A stretch of DNA of 64,000 nt from Apostichopus japonicus. Lineage: Eukaryota; Echinodermata; Holothuroidea; Aspidochirotida; Stichopodidae. Shown here piece by piece: positions 46,250 through 57,800 of the stretch (position 1 is the stretch's first letter; each line of letters opens with the position of its first letter). The DNA is taken from assembly GCF_037975245.1 (NCBI RefSeq), contig NC_092572.1, forward strand, positions 26,891,989 to 26,955,988, written 5' to 3'. The translations under genes were made by a program, and so were the position numbers. The notes under the pieces were generated by a model. It searched no databases and was not told where the DNA came from. It saw nothing but the letters and a program-made list of their open reading frames with translations.

Positions 46250-47100
46250 TGCACGAGACAAATGTTCTTACTAACATATCTAGAAGCAACCGCCAAATGG
46301 GAGTTTTAGATTGGGATCATGAGCTATAGGCATTTAACCACATCAACGTCATCGCTATCGTCGTCATCAAAGTAAAACAAATTCACTTGTTGACCATGTA
46401 GTTCATGAGTGACTTCACAAGTTATTTCGCAAAGTTTTATATAACGTTCCAAAGGAACATGCAATTTATCCACGTGGGTGATTGAATCTGTGTGCTACGT
46501 ATCACAAGCTCTGTGCTCAATATAAGTATTTGTTTTATATAAATCTGTCTTCGTTATCAATCTAAATTTTGTACACGTTTAGTCTCTATTATTTGTAAAA
46601 TATAGCAAGCATGGACAATCTTTGTTTCATATTCATTTTGATACTTGTTTTTTTGTGGTAATGGCCGCCCATGCCAGCGCAAGTAATCTGTGTATCTATT
46701 TAAAAACTCATACTAAAAAACATATAACAAACCACCCAGTTCCAACGCGGCATCAAAGCTAAAACCAACGAAGAATGCAATCAGAGTGAATGCTTTTATC
46801 GAGCAACAATAGTTTTGATGACGCCAGGAAAATCCCTATCTCGAAATAGACAGTTGTGACCTTTGCCCCTATAGTCTGTGAATATTTGCAACAAAGGGAT
46901 ATCGCTGCAGCTTAGTATAGTTTTAACAACAGGATATGACGGGTGAGTTGAGCTATTGCGGTGACTTTTAAGTTTTAGAGTATCGTTATCTGATAGAGTT
47001 TCTCTGCTAGGCGTTCCGAGGATTTAAGCTAAGAGTGATTATTTGTTAAAACGATGATAAGTTACAGAACCATACATGTGCTCAGTTACTGCCTGGTAGA

Positions 47101-47520
47101 GCACCCAAGCCGAAAAGGTGTGAACTTATATTTGTTCTTAACGTGTAGTATATTATGCATTTATATGCCAGGGTGTTATAACACACTAACATGTGTTGTG
47201 TTTTGTGTGTTTTGGGAGCATGCGAGAGCTAGATATGTTAAAGATACAATACAGTAAATCGTAGTGGTATTATATCTTTTATATTTTTTATTCTTATTTT
47301 TTTAATATCATATAATATAAATTATTTTTATATTTTGTATATTTTATATTTTTTTATATTTTTATATTTTTACATATTTTTTATAACACAGGCCGCAATA
47401 AAATGTGCCTCTAGCATAACACGTGTTATCATGTTATAACACAGATGCATATAAATGCGAAATATATTCAAGTCGAAAACGCAAATATAAGCAAATGTAC
47501 AATTCGGTTTGGTGGGTCGA
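47101..47520. mobile_element. 420-bp AT-rich insertion in duplication copy B
   Basis: Absent from copies A and C, which read GGTAGAGAGAATTAAATGC or similar across the site. Ends ACCCAAGCCGAAAAGG and (inverted) ACCCACCAAACCGAATT, both followed inward by CTTATATTTG, so inverted repeats. The interior is rich in TTTTATATTTTT and has GTTATAACAC words. Only 2 bp (GA) of target duplication can be argued. Confidence 0.75.
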
Positions 47521-48776
47521 GAGAATTAAATGCATAAGCTTAGGCTTTGCCTAGTCCTATTGAAGCCTACGTTAGAGCTAGACTAATTATACTACACCGT
47601 ATTCATTAATGGGATTCATTATACAATGTCGTAACATTCCTCCACCGCGTCAGTGTATTCCATAGCCTTTCCATTCTGTATGAATGAGACAAATGTTCAT
47701 ACTAATATATCTAGAAGCAACTGATGAACAGAAGTTTTAGATTGGGATCATGAGGTATAGGCATTCAACCACATCATCGTCATCGCCAGCGCAAGTAATC
47801 TGTGTATCTTTTTAAAAACTAATACTAAAACACATAATACGAACCACCCAGTTCCAACTCGGCATCAAAGCTAGAACCAACGAAGTCTACAATCAGAGTG
47901 AATGCCTTTATCGAGCAACAATAGTTTTGATGACGCCAGGAAAGTCCCTATCTCGAAGTAGACAGTTGTGACCTTTGCCCTAATAGTCTGCGAATATTTA
48001 CAACATAGCAATATCGCTGCAGATTAGCATAGTTTTAACAACAGGATATGACGGCTGAGCTGAGCTATTGTGATGACATTTAAGTTTTAGCGTGTCTTTA
48101 TCTAATAGACTTCCCCGTTACGCGTTTTTTCCCGGGGATTTAAAGATCAGAGTGATTATTTGTTAAAATGATGAGTTATAGAATCATGCGTGTGCTTAGT
48201 TACTGCCTGGTAGAGAGAATTAAATGCATAAGCTTAAGCTTTGCCTAGTCCTATTGGAGCCTACGTTAGAGCTAGACTAATTATACTAACCGTATTCATT
48301 AATGGGATTCATTATACAATGTCGTAACACTACCCTACCGCGTCATTGTATTCCATTGCTATTCCATTCTGTATGCATGAGACAAATGTTCTTACTAACA
48401 TATCTAGAAGTAACTGATAACAGGAGTTTTATATTGGAATCATGAGGTATAGGCATTCAACCACATCATCGGCATCGCCATAGTGGTCATCAAAGTAAAA
48501 CAAAAATCACTTGTTGACTATGTAGTCCATGAATGACGTCACAAGTCATCGCACAACATTTTATATAACGTACCAAAGGAACAAGCTATTTATCCATGTG
48601 GGTTGACGTTCTGTGCTACGAAGCTCTGTGCTAACTGTCAGTATTTGTTTAATTTAAAACTAAGTCTTCGTTATCCCTTTAAACCTTGTTCACGTTCAGC
48701 CTGTCTCATTTTTAAAGTATAGCATGCACAAAACATGGTGAATCTTTGTTTTCATATCAGGTATGAGGAAGACACC

Positions 48777-48800
48777 ATGGCTGAAGCTCCAGACCCCTCG
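48777..48800 (+). CDS. Unknown gene, first coding exon
   Basis: Encodes MAEAPDPS, donor GTAAGA at 48801. An earlier ATG at 48763 is in another frame that meets a stop in the next exon, so 48777 is preferred. TTTTCATATCAG just upstream (to 48760) could itself be an acceptor for a 5' UTR exon. Confidence 0.6.
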
Positions 48801-51800
48801 GTAAGAACAGTTCCTCAAAGCTCACATGCCTTAGGCTAATTACCGTTTACCTTCATGTTGGAAGTTTGAACGAAAGATTTATATTACAATTTCAAGCGGT
48901 ATTACCGTAGCCCGATTGTTATGCATGATCCAGATTAAACTGGATTGTCCCATTTTTGTAACAAAATCGCAAATAAAATGGATTTTAGACTGGTGATAAA
49001 GAGGCTGAATATAATAGTGTAGATTTTAAATTAGTCAGACTGCCATAATTTCTAAACTGCTTCAGTGTTTGTCATGCTTTGTTGGAAAAGTGTGTAATAG
49101 GCCATTAATCTTTTTACCTGCCTAGTCTCTACTGAGAGTTTTGTGTAATATTTCCCAAACCATCCATAAAGTAGGTTGCAAGCTGACCTCCATATCATTC
49201 AAACTAATAGACTAATAGCCTGACACATATTATGAAGCGGTTTAGAATTTATGATTGTTCCATAGCAATTAGTCAAAAAGTGATGTTTAGCTAAGAAAGT
49301 AGATCAACATAATTGTCTGTTCATATGTCCAACAGTCATCATTTCAAACTCTGTAACTCTCAGCCTACGTGTGCTAATGTACAATCCTGCAGAATGTTAT
49401 CTATAGTATTAACCATCATTAATTCAAAGAGATGTCAAACACTGTGTACGTTTGTTTAAAAAAAAAAAGTAAGGAAATTAATAACTTCAGTAATTTTTTT
49501 AGAAATAAATGAAAATTTATTAGACAGTTATATTAAGGTTTTCAAAATATCTTCTTAATGTTGGCAATATGCCAGGTTTTTGTCTGATTTCAGTAAACTT
49601 TGTTAAAGGGATGTCATGGTAAGGATTTTTTCATAATAAATTTAGTGTTTATTCCAAAGCAGCTGGTATGGGTAATGTATATGTTTTGTTTTTAATGTTG
49701 CTGGATATTTGGACAATGTAGCCCAGGTCACATTTGTGGAGTCTTGTGGAGGTGGGATTTCACTTTAAAGGACAGCTAGTTAAGCCATCATTCTGTTGGA
49801 ATCATTGTTAGTAACAGGCGTTTTATTCATAACTTTTCTATTGTCCATCCTAGATTGTCAGCTGTGAATCTGCAAGTGGAATTGACAACGATGAGAATAG
49901 CAATTTAGACTCGAAAGCAGTCTCAGAGGTTGTGACAGCTTCAATGTGTGAAATTCAAGTGAGTGATTATTATCTTGTAGCCTTTTAATTAGCTTTCATT
50001 GTTGTTTATAGTCACATATTCATGTGCTAAAATGCAATTTGCATACTTCACCAACTACCATTTTATGAGAAAGGGCCCCAGTAAAATGGTTAAACATGGG
50101 TGTCATACGAACAATCTTTCATTGGTTGATTTCCTGCAAATCCACTCATAAGAACAGTACAGAAAATTAATGGCCTCACAATCTGAAAAGACAGAATAAA
50201 ATTCAAAAATTTTAGTGAGTTTTATGATAGCTCTTGTAGCCTTCTAATAATCATTAAGTATTGTCTTTAGTCACAGCTTCATTACATTTCATGGAAAAAA
50301 ACACCAGTAATGAGTAAAACTAGGATTCATGTCACATGATCATGCTTTCTTTGGTTCATTTCCTGTTCACTCCTTAGTACAGTACAGTAAATTACAGTAA
50401 ATAACAGTACATTACAGCACATTACAGTACAGTACAGTAAATTACATTACATTACAGTACAGTACAGTATAGTAAATCACTGTACATTACAGCACATTAC
50501 AGTACTGTACTGTAATTTACAGTAAATTACAGTACGTTACAGTACATTACAGTACAGTACAGTAATGGCCTCACACTCTGTGAAGACAGAGTGAGCAGCT
50601 ACTATAGCTGTGATACAAGATACTGTATGCTTCATCAATGAAACATACCTATCTATGGACCTTTAATGTTGATCTCCCAAATCTAGATAAGGGAGTTTCA
50701 TCATGCATGATGATACTCCCTTATCTAGCTTCATACAGTATAGCTGTTGCCAAATGCAAATGTATTCAAACAATGTCACCGGCATGGAAATGATAGACCG
50801 AATTTAAGGTTATTTGCCTCTACCTTGTATACGACTAACAAGGAGTTGCAGCAATGTTCCTGTGGGGAGCCAAGGACAGCCATTCCAGAGACAACAGACA
50901 AAACACAAAATCTTTTAAGTGAACAAACTGAAAATTCATTACAATGGGATCGATCGTGATGCATGGTCGTTTATATGTCAAAACCCCCAAAAGCAGTAAA
51001 TAACCACTGTCTGAAAATAAATCAACAATATGCTTAAATAAACATATGGATAACTCCAAAAACATCACTACTCAACCCAAAAACATTATACTCTGCCCTA
51101 CGATATACTTGGGTCTTCCCTCGACTCCAAGATAATCACAATGGAAAGATGAAATATCAACCTACATGGAAGAATTCCGCTCAACCATGTGATACAAAAC
51201 AATGTGAAAACTAAAAGCACAAAGAAGAAACTACCATAACTGACTAAGCAATAAAGTGCTTTTGCCAGCTCTGGATGCAATGAAATGTACAACGATTATG
51301 ATAAAAAATACCTCACACACCTGACTGGGTGAAAATACACAATAGCTGTCAGTGTTCAAATCACCACTAGTCCCCCAACACATGACTAGAAAACTTTAAT
51401 GTGGGTGCCATGTCCCCCTACTCTTGACACGACAAGAAACGAGGAAAAACTGCAATTAAACACTCTATTACTGTAAACATCAACCCTTAACCTTAGTAAT
51501 ATCTTCACTCGACTTAGTCAAACTAAAATCATATATCATATTCAAAGCTCAAAATGATAGTAAACACCTTTTAATAACATTACCGAACTTCTTGATGTAC
51601 ATTTATCATAGCTTACCGGAGGGGGGGGGGGGGGGGTAAGTGGTCAGCTGTATTGTTTGGTGGTCCTTTGTTCTTGACAATTTTTTGGTAATTTTATAAC
51701 ATCCTGTGTTCTTCCTCACTGGTCATCAATACTCTATTTCATTAATCAGCTTGTGTTAATTCTCAGTGTTGTTATTTTATCATTATCCTCCCTAATAGAT

Positions 51801-54800
51801 ACATTAATTTTGTGTGGTGTATCTAGTCAATTGTCATTCATAAGTCTTCATGTTCATCAGTGAACTCTTATACATCTACATCTTTATCTTGTCAATAAAA
51901 CATCAGTGAACTTTTACATCTCGTTGTCTTGCTATTAATATCTAAATCTCGGTGACACCTTTCCAAAAATGGGAAGTTAGAATCATGTCAATTTCTCAGA
52001 TATAATTTGATATAGTTGCAATCAACTATTCCGCAAGTCTCATCGTAAATATTTTACGAAGGTGTAACGTATGATAAGTTGAATACAACACTCACACAAC
52101 TCATGTATCTCAACATGCAGTAAGTGAAAGCCAAGCCTAACCTTGGGACATAAATAATATATTATTCTAAAACATTACAAAATGGGTGATCATTTAAAGT
52201 GGCCATGACACGAAAATTTCAAAGTCCTATATTTTTGGGATCCATCAAAGAATGTTCTCTAGAACATGTATCAACCAATCTGCCAGTTTAAAACTTGATT
52301 TTTCAAGTCGAAAATTGAGAATGAATTTACCCTTTTCGGCGTTTGAAACTTTGTTTACTCGAAAATTTTCCGATTCGCATGACGTCATGTGACGTCACGT
52401 TTTGAACACATTTGTTGTCGCTGCTTTACGATCCTCAGAACATACCATTCACGTACACAGTAGACAAGTACACATACCACTAGTAGTTACTAAACAAAAC
52501 ACCGATCACAAGTGCGATATCAAATCAAAATTTCCTGTGAAATGGCGGATTCAGAACCAATTGCGGCAACCGAAGTCCAAAGTGATAATGGTTCTTCACT
52601 AGGCAGTGAAATTGGGCTATAATTAGAGTGCCCTTTCTCATATTCGAAGCAGAGAGTGAAGGCGATGATTATTCCAATATTGAACCGAACGTTGAGGGTG
52701 GAGCGGAGGTGTTAGAACCGTATCAGTTCGAGCCTGTTAAACGAGCCGAAATTGAAGCTCCACAACATATCGAAGAAGACATCCGTTCGAAACCATTGCA
52801 AGGAACATACAACGTGGTAAGAATTTATTAACGAAGCATTTAAAAACAAAATCCAGTTCATTTTGTGCATGTGTTGTTGGAATTCGCGGAACACCCTAAA
52901 CCGTATTGTGCGTTGTGTTACGGTAACTTACAACCCATATGTAGAGTGTGTAGTACTAGTAGGGTTGGTTGCATACTGAAAGTTTGGCTCGGGGATGTAA
53001 GTTGCATTATGCAGCCATGCTAGGTAGGCATATGTGTTATTTCATACTCATTATTACTTGGCTAGTACTTTGGCCTGGAGTTTTGCAAATCAATTTTCTG
53101 AAACAAAAGAATGTTTCATGATACACGGAAGGTGTAAAATCACAACAAATGTAATCATAACTGTACATTGTATGCCTGCTTGTTATTGTGGACATCATGG
53201 CCAACATTAATACATTTTGAACTTTCATAAATTTTTTCCCAGGCAGTACAGATACATAGCCTACGGTCAACAGGTTCAATGATACTTGGGGTTCCTAGCA
53301 AGACACGTCAGGGTTGTGCTACCATCATGTGCAGTCCAAAGGATCAGAAGTGATTTTCCAGCCAATGGTCATTACACTGGATTCAAGTTGCCAGGAGAAA
53401 ACTCATTGTATAGGAAGCCTTGGTTGAGAAATTCCTCCAGAAACACCTTTTCTAAACTATGATTGTGTTGGATTATCAATCCGTCAGGGTTCCCTCAGTG
53501 TTGATATATTGAAATTCAAGACTTTTAATTCAGGATGAAAAGGTTATTTTCCAGACCCAACATCAACAATGAAAGAAAAGGCATGTTTTGAAGCATTTGG
53601 ACACAAGTATTGGCGTGACCGTGATGTCATATAATATGTGCATAAGGGAACGGACATTGACCTTTTTAGGGGCATTTACCTCCCAGACGTTTGATTCGTA
53701 CCTTTAATCTGGAAGCCAAAATATCCATATCACCAATGATATTTGACAGAAAAGTCATAATAAAGACCAATGGAGGCAGCAGAACTCTTGAATGTTTAGA
53801 CTTTGTTTCTTCAGCAGCAGTTGGTTTGTTTTGTAGTCTTTCTTCAAAAACTCAGCAGTACACCCTGTTAATGGTCTTCGATTGTTTTAATGCGTGTGAT
53901 GCTGTGTTTCACATTGCCCATCAGTGTTGTACGTGTCGTCGTGCTTGTGTAACATTTTTGCATGTGAGTTATTTCGTGCAGTGTTTCTTGGTTTAAATAA
54001 CCCTTTATTGTATTTGCTTCTGGATTATTCTAATTAATTTGTCACAACAACGATTGATAGCGATGGACATGCAACTGCTTTGTAGGCTTAAAGCCAAAAA
54101 ATTCATGTAAGTTGTTTTCTTTTAACCTCCTTTGATGTCACAAATTACATTAGTGTAATTTAAGAATGATAATGTTTATGGAAAGTACAGTTTTACTTTT
54201 ATGTCATATAATACAATGATTGTTGTTAATGTTAGTTCAGATTGTCCAGAATGACTGTCTAGAACTGATATTGAATAAATTTTGTTCAATGATTTAACAC
54301 TTGAACTATGTTGTGTGAATTTTTGGCTCTGTGACTTTAAAATAAATCGCTTTGAGATTTAATTAAACACCCTTTGGAATAAAATCTTTTTACCTACCTA
54401 GTATTTTGACCCATCCCCATTACCCCCACTCCCTCCACAACATAAAAAATGGTTTTCCTGGAATAGGAATAAGACATTATTGCTATAACTAACTGATCCA
54501 GCATATTCCAGAAATAAATTGGGGCACTGAGATTTGTTCACAAGAAGATGTAACCCATCGCTTCTGAAGCTAACCTCATAGCTTATTAGTATACAATAGA
54601 GCAATGAAGGGGGTGTTAATTTAGATGATACAGTAAAATCTCTTCGTCTATTGCGACTTCAGTGTAGTAACGCTAATACTATAGTACTACTAGTGCTCAG
54701 CGCGCTACCTCCTAAGGATCGCCACTTGCCCCATTGGAGGTTTCCTGTTCCCCGATCTGGTCTTCAGAGTAGTTTTTTGTGGATTACTTGACAGAAGAAT

Positions 54801-57800
54801 GACTCTTTTATGTCGAACCGTTAAAGTCCATTTGTTTTATTTCATAACAAAAAGGAGGGATCGTAGTATGCTTCCGTGAAGTGTTCGCTTCATTCGGAGC
54901 TGCATACTGGCTAGGCCCAGTGAAATCGGCGCTGGTGTTGTGCACTAACTTGGTCATAATCGCCGTGTTTTTTTCGTCCTTCAGCCATGGATGAAGGCTA
55001 ATTGCATGGGTAATGATATTTATGCAGCCCCCAACAACACAACGGACCGGCATTTCTCTCGGATAGTTTACAACAGTTGTAAAAAAAACTTGAAATTACT
55101 AACGATATAGCGTAATACAGTGGTTGTTCTATCAGTGTAAATGTGCGTGTACTGTATATGGAACGGTATGATCGTCGCGCATCCGATACATGCCTGGGCT
55201 TTGCACGTGTGTTCCTAACATGACGTCATCATTGTCTTGTTGTGAAATCGCATTCTCAGATATCTATTTTCGAATGCGAATATTAAAACGTTAATTACTA
55301 ATTAGTCCTTGAGGTTTTCAAATTGTTGAGGATAGTTTTGAACATAGATTTTCTCATAGATTCAGAGGAAGTTACTCTCGATGAGTTGGATTTTTCGTGT
55401 CATGGCCTCTTTAACATTTAGTACAGGTGTAATATTCTTTTTATAATATTACTCAATTAACGGATGGCATCATGATTCGCAGAACGAATGCCATTATTGC
55501 CCACTTAATAGAAGTAACCAAGGTTCGTGGAGCGATCTCGGACATCTCGTCTGGCTAACTTGGATTGGCTTTCTACGGTGCAGTAAACCATAGGCACGAT
55601 GGTCAGCTGTCATATTTATTGGAACTGTTGGGTTTCTCGTCTGAGACCAAATCATTGAAAACCTGATGCATCCATGTCTCTGAGAGCAAATCTTCTCGTC
55701 ACCATCAATATGGATGATATTTTAGTTGTTGAGCGATTGGCAGTTCAAAATTTACACAGAACGAACAGAAAATAAAAAGATTACAAGGACAGACCCCACA
55801 GCCTCCAGCAGCAGAAACCGGCCAAAATTAACAGCTGAGGAGAACTTCCCAAGTCATGCTTAATTTTCACAAAAACAACTATGGCCGCGTGACTAAACAA
55901 TTGGGACTCGTACTTTACAAGCATTGGACTTGCCAAAGTCGTAAGCACGCTTTTGCGGTGTATGGAACAAATGCAAACAAAATGTCTACTTTACTACATT
56001 AAAAAAACCTATGAGACTATGGGTCAGCAATTCCATTTCAGCCACCAAAATATACTTTTATAGAAAGGAAAGCCTACATATTGTGAAAACAAACAGGTGA
56101 CTTCGTGGAATAAACTGTGAGTTATAACTGTATGCAACATTTTTTTATGCATTAATGATTGATTAACTGATAATCACTAAAAAAAAAAAAAATTATAATG
56201 GTGTTGAAATGCTGTTGTTATTTTTCTGTTGCTTTAATTGTTGGTTCTTTATAATTTTATTTTTATTTTTCAGAATAACACAATATGCCGAAGGAATTGT
56301 GATAGAGGCATGTACAACATAGATGGCAGTGGTAATCAGCTTATCAGTAACAGCACCATCAATATTCATGTTTCCCAACAGCTAAGATCAGCTCCAGGTA
56401 AACTTGGACTGTAAATTGTAATTATTTAACAATGTGCCGTAGTTGATATTAGGTTTTGATTTACTAATTTGAAATACCATATCACAATGAAAACCATAGA
56501 TCAATCGTTCCTGTGTGCAACAAATATGAGCCTTAGTTTATCGCAACAAATAGCTTCTGAGATATGAACTTTGATCACTTTGAAAGCAGCATCCATATAC
56601 ATGTTTAGATATGCAGTACACCTTATATTATGTAATAAGAATCATAATTGACAAATACGGAGGACTGTATTAGAAAATAATGTTTGATTTTTTGGTCTCC
56701 CTTAGACCTTCGTCAGCAATACTTGGCACTGCTGTACCATTCAACTACAGTGATTCTATTGGTGTAAATGCTTAATATTGCTTTCTATCACTTTCAATGA
56801 GAGGGTATCACGCAAGTGTTACAAATGTATAGAGTGCACTCCTGGTGCTTTGAATCTGACAGTGCTCAATCTATGAAATGAATATACAAAACATTGGTAT
56901 CATATATATAATTCAAAGATTGCATCCACACCAGTAGAATCACTGTGGCTGAGTGGTACAGACTTAAGTCGGTGACACGAAGGTCTGGTAGTTTGGTACC
57001 ATAACCTTCGTCTGATGAGTCCCAAGAAGACAAAATTGGTCTTGAAGTGGAATTTTTCTAGTGTGTTGATTGTTAATAATTACATATCATATACCTGTCA
57101 CACCACCTGCGACATATTCATAAAGGAAGCAAAAGTGAAAGAAAAGATTACAGACGTTTGTGGAACTGTTTTACTCAAGGGTTCCAATAGACCGGTGATA
57201 GGAGACTAAATACGAAGAATCCAATCGATTTCCTCCACGTTACCTGCAGTTGAGGAATTGAAGTTAGAGGCAATTAAAGTACACGTCAAGCTCTTGAGAG
57301 AGTGTCAAGGACTATTAAAATGTTCGAAATGGAGAAGCCTGAAAAAATGATCAGGAAGCATTTTTTTGTGATTATTGAGATGCTATCGGAACTGAAGACC
57401 TGCTACACCTACATAATTTTGACGAAAACACAGAATATGGAAATCACATCATTGCTAGTGTCACAAGAAATGGGAAGGGGGTCTAAGAATCATATTTGGC
57501 ATTGGGAAGTTTTACCATAGTGCTAAGGGTAACGTGAGGCTCATTTTTTAAAACAAGGTTTTCACAACAGGTTTTCACAATGGAATATATATATATTTAT
57601 ATATAAATTTCCAAATTCGTGGATCTCCTCATCCAACCTCTTGTTTCGGCCCTACCGTCCTATGTGCAGGACACTACGGATTTCATCCGGAAAATTGGGG
57701 AAATAAAAAATCTTCTCTTATCAACTCTGTTAGTTACCTTGGATGTGTCTTCGTTATACACAAATATCCCTAACGAAGAGGGCATTTCGGCCTGCACAAA

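Larger units (their letters stand above)
44284..48760. repeat. Tandem segmental duplication, 3 to 4 copies, upstream of the plus-strand gene
   Basis: Copy A 44284-46474 (interrupted by an element at 45088-46249), copy B 46475-47785 (interrupted at 47101-47520, right part lost), copy C 47786-48600 (left part lost), partial copy D 48601-48760. All are direct repeats sharing CGAGCAACAATAGTTTTGAT, AACAACAGGATATGACGG, TGCATAAGCTTAGGC and ATATCTAGAAG. Unit about 1.03 kb in its fullest form. Copy D runs into the first exon of the next gene. Confidence 0.92.
52198..55410. mobile_element. 3.2-kb TTAA-flanked DNA transposon (Kolobok-like) with P2X7-like and THAP gene remains
   Basis: Ends AGTGGCCATGACACGAAAA and (inverted) AGAGGCCATGACACGAAAA are flanked by TTAA at 52194-52197 and 55411-55414. 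TGACGTCA palindromes lie about 190 bp in from both ends. Inside are a P2X7-like reading frame (plus) and a THAP zinc-finger frame (minus), both broken. TTAA duplication plus THAP suggests the Kolobok superfamily; piggyBac also uses TTAA but lacks THAP. Confidence 0.8.

Noticed and set aside
54398-54604. Short minus-strand frame inside the TTAA element as part of a transposase
   Set aside because: No transposase motif; too short and degraded to support.
57015-57520. Two plus-strand frames of 64 and 72 codons before the Penelope element
   Set aside because: No splice sites in phase with the surrounding gene and no recognised motif.
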